Shown here: one piece after another, positions 61,024-64,000 of the stretch
How positions within the stretch are numbered: position 1 is the stretch's first letter
Layout: every line of letters begins with the position of its first letter
Source of the DNA: Blastocystis sp. Blastoise
Taxonomy: Eukaryota; Sar; Bigyra; Opalinata; Blastocystidae
Assembly: GCA_039096225.1 (NCBI GenBank)
Contig: JBBPEB010000003.1
Coordinates: 1,110,001-1,174,000 of the forward strand
DNA length: 64,000 bases
Direction: 5' to 3'
Program-made: the position numbers and the translations under genes
Notes under the pieces: generated by a model
Told to the model about the DNA's origin: nothing
The model's database searches: none
The model's input: only the letters and a program-made list of their open reading frames with translations

Positions 61024-61894
61024 ATGCCTAGACATTCAAAAAATGCAAATTCAAGAGGATTTGTGTCCTATTCTGAAAGACAAAAGAAATCTCTAGGAAC
61101 AGAAACAGTGACTTATGGTTCAGACTATGCTAAACCTTTTGATTTTTGCAGTATTTGTCTACATCGTGTAGTGAATCCTATGGCATGTGATGAAGGTCAT
61201 ATATTCTGTAAAGAATGTATTTACAAATATATATTGAGTAAGAAACAAGATTATGAAGTTGCCTTAAGATTATGGGAAGCAGATAACGTAAAAAGAGAAG
61301 TATGATTCTTATCTAGTTATTATAATAAATTTAATATACATTATATATAAATATAAATTTTTTAGCAAGAAGAAAAAGAAAGAGAATTAGAAAAACAACA
61401 AAATATTTTAAAAGACATCGATAGTGCTACTAGCGGCTTAGTGACCGATCCCCTTGTATATATTATATTTATTGTGTTTATGTTTATTATTATGTTTATT
61501 ATGTTTATTATGTTTATTATATTTATTATGTTTATTATATTTATTATATTTATTATTATTATGTTTATTATTATGTTTATTATTATGTTTATTATTATGT
61601 TTATTATGTTTATTATGTTTCTTATTATGTTTATTAATATTATGTTTATTATGTTTATGTTTATTATATTTATTATATTTATTATTATATTTATTATTAT
61701 GTTTATATTAATGTTTATTATTATAAAATGAATCTATATATTATTATATAAATTTATCTATATATATATATAGTTAAACCGCCAAAAAGTATTATCAAAA
61801 GAACAAAAAGAAATTCTAGAACAGAAAAGAGTTATTGAAAAACTCTCTTCTAAAGTAGATATAAGAACAGATGAAGAAAAAAGTATATACTAAT

Positions 61895-61935
<41 letters not shown>

Positions 61936-62043
61936 TATATATATGTATATATATGTATATATAGGTTTATATATATATATATATAGGTTTAAAGAATATA
62001 TATTGGGTGAATACACCAGAAATAGAAGTCAAACATCCTAAAG

Positions 62044-62111
<68 letters not shown>

Positions 62112-62225
62112 CCTGATAGTACTATTTTTTGTCCTAATGAGAATCATCCAATCAAATTGAAGCTTTTAACTCCTATTCATTTTGAAGAAGCAGAAGAAAA
62201 TGGAAAAAAAATGTATATATATATA

Positions 62226-62290
<65 letters not shown>

Positions 62291-62647
62291 TATAGCTTTC
62301 GTTGTCCTGCGTGCTTAAAACAATTCACACATCAAAAGATTATACTTATTAAAGAGTATATATATATATTACTATATTATTAAAGAATATATATATATTA
62401 CTCTATTATTAAAGAATATATATATATATTATACTTATTAGAAAATATATATATATATATATATAGATGTGGTCATTGTTTATGTATGGATTGTTTTAAA
62501 AAGTTTGTTTCTACCTCAAAACAATGTTTTGTATGTAGTAAGCCAGTAACCAAAAAGAAGGAATTTATGGAATTAATCACGGGGGAAACTGGTTTTTCAG
62601 CACATAATACCATACAAGCTGTTCAATATAAACCAGGAAATGGATAA
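61024..62647 (+). CDS. NOSIP: NOSIP-like E3 ubiquitin ligase with split RING/U-box
   Basis: Start MPRHSKNANSRGFVSYSERQ at 61024; end QAVQYKPGNG with TAA at 62647; about seven exons (first two 61024-61299 and 61366-61455). The N-terminal M-x-R-H-x-K-N motif and the following FDFCSICLHRVVNPMACDEG with HIFCKECIYKYIL form the first zinc-binding half. A charged helix (EEKERELEKQQNILKDI) links to DPLLNRQKVLSKEQKEI. The C-terminal half is FRCPACLKQFTHQKI, then ECGHCLCMDCFKKFV and CFVCSKPV. This order is that of NOSIP, a ubiquitin ligase also found with spliceosomes. Both halves keep more cysteines than most NOSIP U-boxes, closer to a true RING. Introns contain (TA)n, (TTA)n and a TTTATTATG array. 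Confidence 0.9.
61456..61773 (+). repeat. Intron with TTTATTATG/TTTATTATA minisatellite
   Basis: A 318-nt intron between VTDPL and LNRQKVLSK. Positions 61475-61730 are tandem ATGTTTATT-type 9-mers with interspersed TTT-ATT-ATT units. The frames across it read MFIIMFI-like strings that look hydrophobic but are not protein. Confidence 0.8.
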
Positions 62648-62985
62648 AGAATAGTTATATATATATATATATATTATTATTATCATTCAATATATTGAGA
62701 ATATAGTATAATAATTTATATATATACTCATTCATATATCTTTTTTTTTATGTTAACATCGCTATTAATTGTTATTCTATTTTTTTATGATTGTTTTATT
62801 CTATTTATTTTAAATTCTAGAAACAACCCACTTTTATATATATATTTGCTATCATTTCCTGATATCATTTTTGAGTTAATACATGAATATCATAATAAAT
62901 TTATTGTTTTAAAATTGATATTTTAAAAATATTTTTAGTAACACAATATTTTTTTTAATTGATAAACTACAAAACTTCATTTTAA
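62648..62985. other. Spacer between NOSIP-like and coiled-coil genes
   Basis: 338 bp between a stop and the next start on the same strand. No gene recognised. Confidence 0.5.
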
Positions 62986-63486
62986 ATGGAAGAGACATTT
63001 ACTGAAGAGAATGAAGAGCAGTTAGCAGATCATGTTGAAGAAACAGCTACCGTCGATAACATCATTCGATCACTCGATGATATTGAGAATGACTTCAAGC
63101 AAGGAAATATGCAAGCTTTTGGTAGATCTAAAGAGAATATTATTAATCAAATCACTTCTCTGAGAGAACATGAAATTCGAATTGTCAACAAACGAATGAA
63201 TCTTATTGATATGTATTATTATTTTATTATTTAGAGATAGCTGATGTTTCTAGATCTATATATCAGTAGTATATACTCTTTCTTTATCTAGATTTCCAGA
63301 TGTTCCCATTGATGATGATTCTGCAGATCTCTCTGAAGCATTTCAACAGGCATTTAAACAAAAACGAACCGAATTTGATGATCTCTCTGAAGAAGTATAT
63401 AATTATGTTTATTTATATGTAAACTATGTTTTTCTTTAATTAAATAATAATATTTATAGGTATCCGCTTTAAGAGGTCAAATGTAT

Positions 63487-63553
<67 letters not shown>

Positions 63554-63734
63554 TTCTATTTATTTATTGTTTATTCTATTTATTTATTTATTTATTTGTA
63601 ATATATATTATAATATTTATATTTATTATATATATTTATATTTATTATATTTATTATATACATTTACGTTTATAATATATATTTATATTTCTAGTGTGAA
63701 TGTATCTCGTGCAGTTGAAAATTTACGTCAATAA
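62986..63734 (+). CDS. Small acidic coiled-coil protein, 130 aa
   Basis: Four exons (62986-63212, 63292-63394, 63460-63482, 63695-63734) sum to 393 nt in frame. Start MEETFTEENEEQLADHVEET; end VENLRQ with TAA. Helical heptad-like pattern throughout: VDNIIRSLDDIENDFKQGNM, ENIINQITSLREHEIRIVNK, FQQAFKQKRTEFDDLSEEVS, then ALRGQIVNVSRAVENLRQ. A short loop FPDVPIDDDSADL separates two helices. No signal peptide or membrane segment. The size and two-helix build suggest a subunit of a coiled-coil complex (kinetochore, BLOC or tethering type), but I do not recognise the family. Confidence 0.75.
63483..63694 (+). repeat. (TTTA)n intron in the coiled-coil gene
   Basis: A 212-nt intron whose first ~75 nt is (TTTA)n, beginning right at the donor (GTATTTATTTATT); the acceptor is TATTTCTAG. 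Confidence 0.8.
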
Positions 63735-63942
63735 ATATATAATAAAATAATATTAAAAATGTAATCTATTATTGTTTCATGTTTTCGTATTTTTAGCTTT
63801 TTGTTCATTATTATTTATATATATTTATTCATTTAAATATTCTTTATAATTCATATTAATTGAATAATGATTAAATACATGTATATAAACAAAAAAGTAA
63901 ATTATATAAATTCTAGTATAAATAATTAAGAATAAAACTCAT

Positions 63943-64000
63943 TCATTTTTCATTATATAACTTATAAAAATCTACAGGAATAGGACTGGGCTGTTCTTTT
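63943..64000 (-). CDS. C-terminal end of an unidentified minus-strand gene (partial)
   Basis: The last 58 bases, read on the minus strand, give an open frame KEQPSPIPVDFYKLYNEK followed by TGA at 63945-63943. The composition is clearly less AT-biased than the adjoining spacer, which is how exons look here. Only 18 residues are visible, so no family can be named. Confidence 0.4.
   Translation of the reverse strand, partial: KEQPSPIPVDFYKLYNEK

Noticed and set aside
61441-61731. Hydrophobic Met/Phe/Ile ORF resembling a membrane protein
   Set aside because: It is the minisatellite intron of the NOSIP-like gene.

Overview
Nuclear DNA of an extremely AT-rich, intron-dense eukaryote. Nearly every gene is split by short GT-AG introns that open with GTATATAT and close with TATATAG, and many intron bodies are pure (TA)n or (TTA)n microsatellite. 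The standard genetic code fits: TAA or TGA end every model I could follow, and none needs TAG. Asparagine, serine and aspartate runs in proteins agree with the base composition. The gene content (V-ATPase, Vti1, Atg3, Krr1, NOSIP, DENN, TMEM94) is that of a free-standing eukaryotic cell. The lineage cannot be fixed from this sequence; an AT-rich protist (stramenopile or amoebozoan) or an anaerobic chytrid-like fungus are all possible.

Layout. 1-11020 (minus strand): 5' part of a PH-domain gene, a protein-kinase gene with a TLDc-like tail, and a TMEM94/ERMA-type P-type ATPase relative. 11288-19224 (plus): a DENN-domain Rab-GEF candidate with a huge disordered tail, and an intronless V-ATPase subunit E. 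20787-43417 (minus): a frame-broken BTB-TLDc gene, a BTB/leucine-rich-like gene with aspartate runs, a very large secreted multi-module adhesin-like gene, an intact BTB-TLDc paralogue, and a DEAD-box helicase. 43777-45832 (plus): a class I methyltransferase-like gene. 46320-50016 (minus): Vti1 SNARE and Krr1. 50369-52535 (plus): Atg3. 52697-53447 (minus): GNAT acetyltransferase. 54006-63734 (plus): two BTB/leucine-rich genes, NOSIP-like E3 ligase and a small coiled-coil protein. The right edge holds what looks like the 3' end of another minus-strand gene.

There are two themes. One is housekeeping and endomembrane or autophagy functions (V-ATPase, Vti1, Atg3, DENN, TMEM94). The other is a dispersed, lineage-specific family built on a KCTD-like BTB module followed by either a TLDc domain (2 genes) or leucine-rich-like repeats (3 genes), plus a kinase with a TLDc-like tail. 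No rRNA, tRNA, CRISPR or transposon could be supported. Most models were traced by hand through splice sites; where exon lengths were summed they close in frame.
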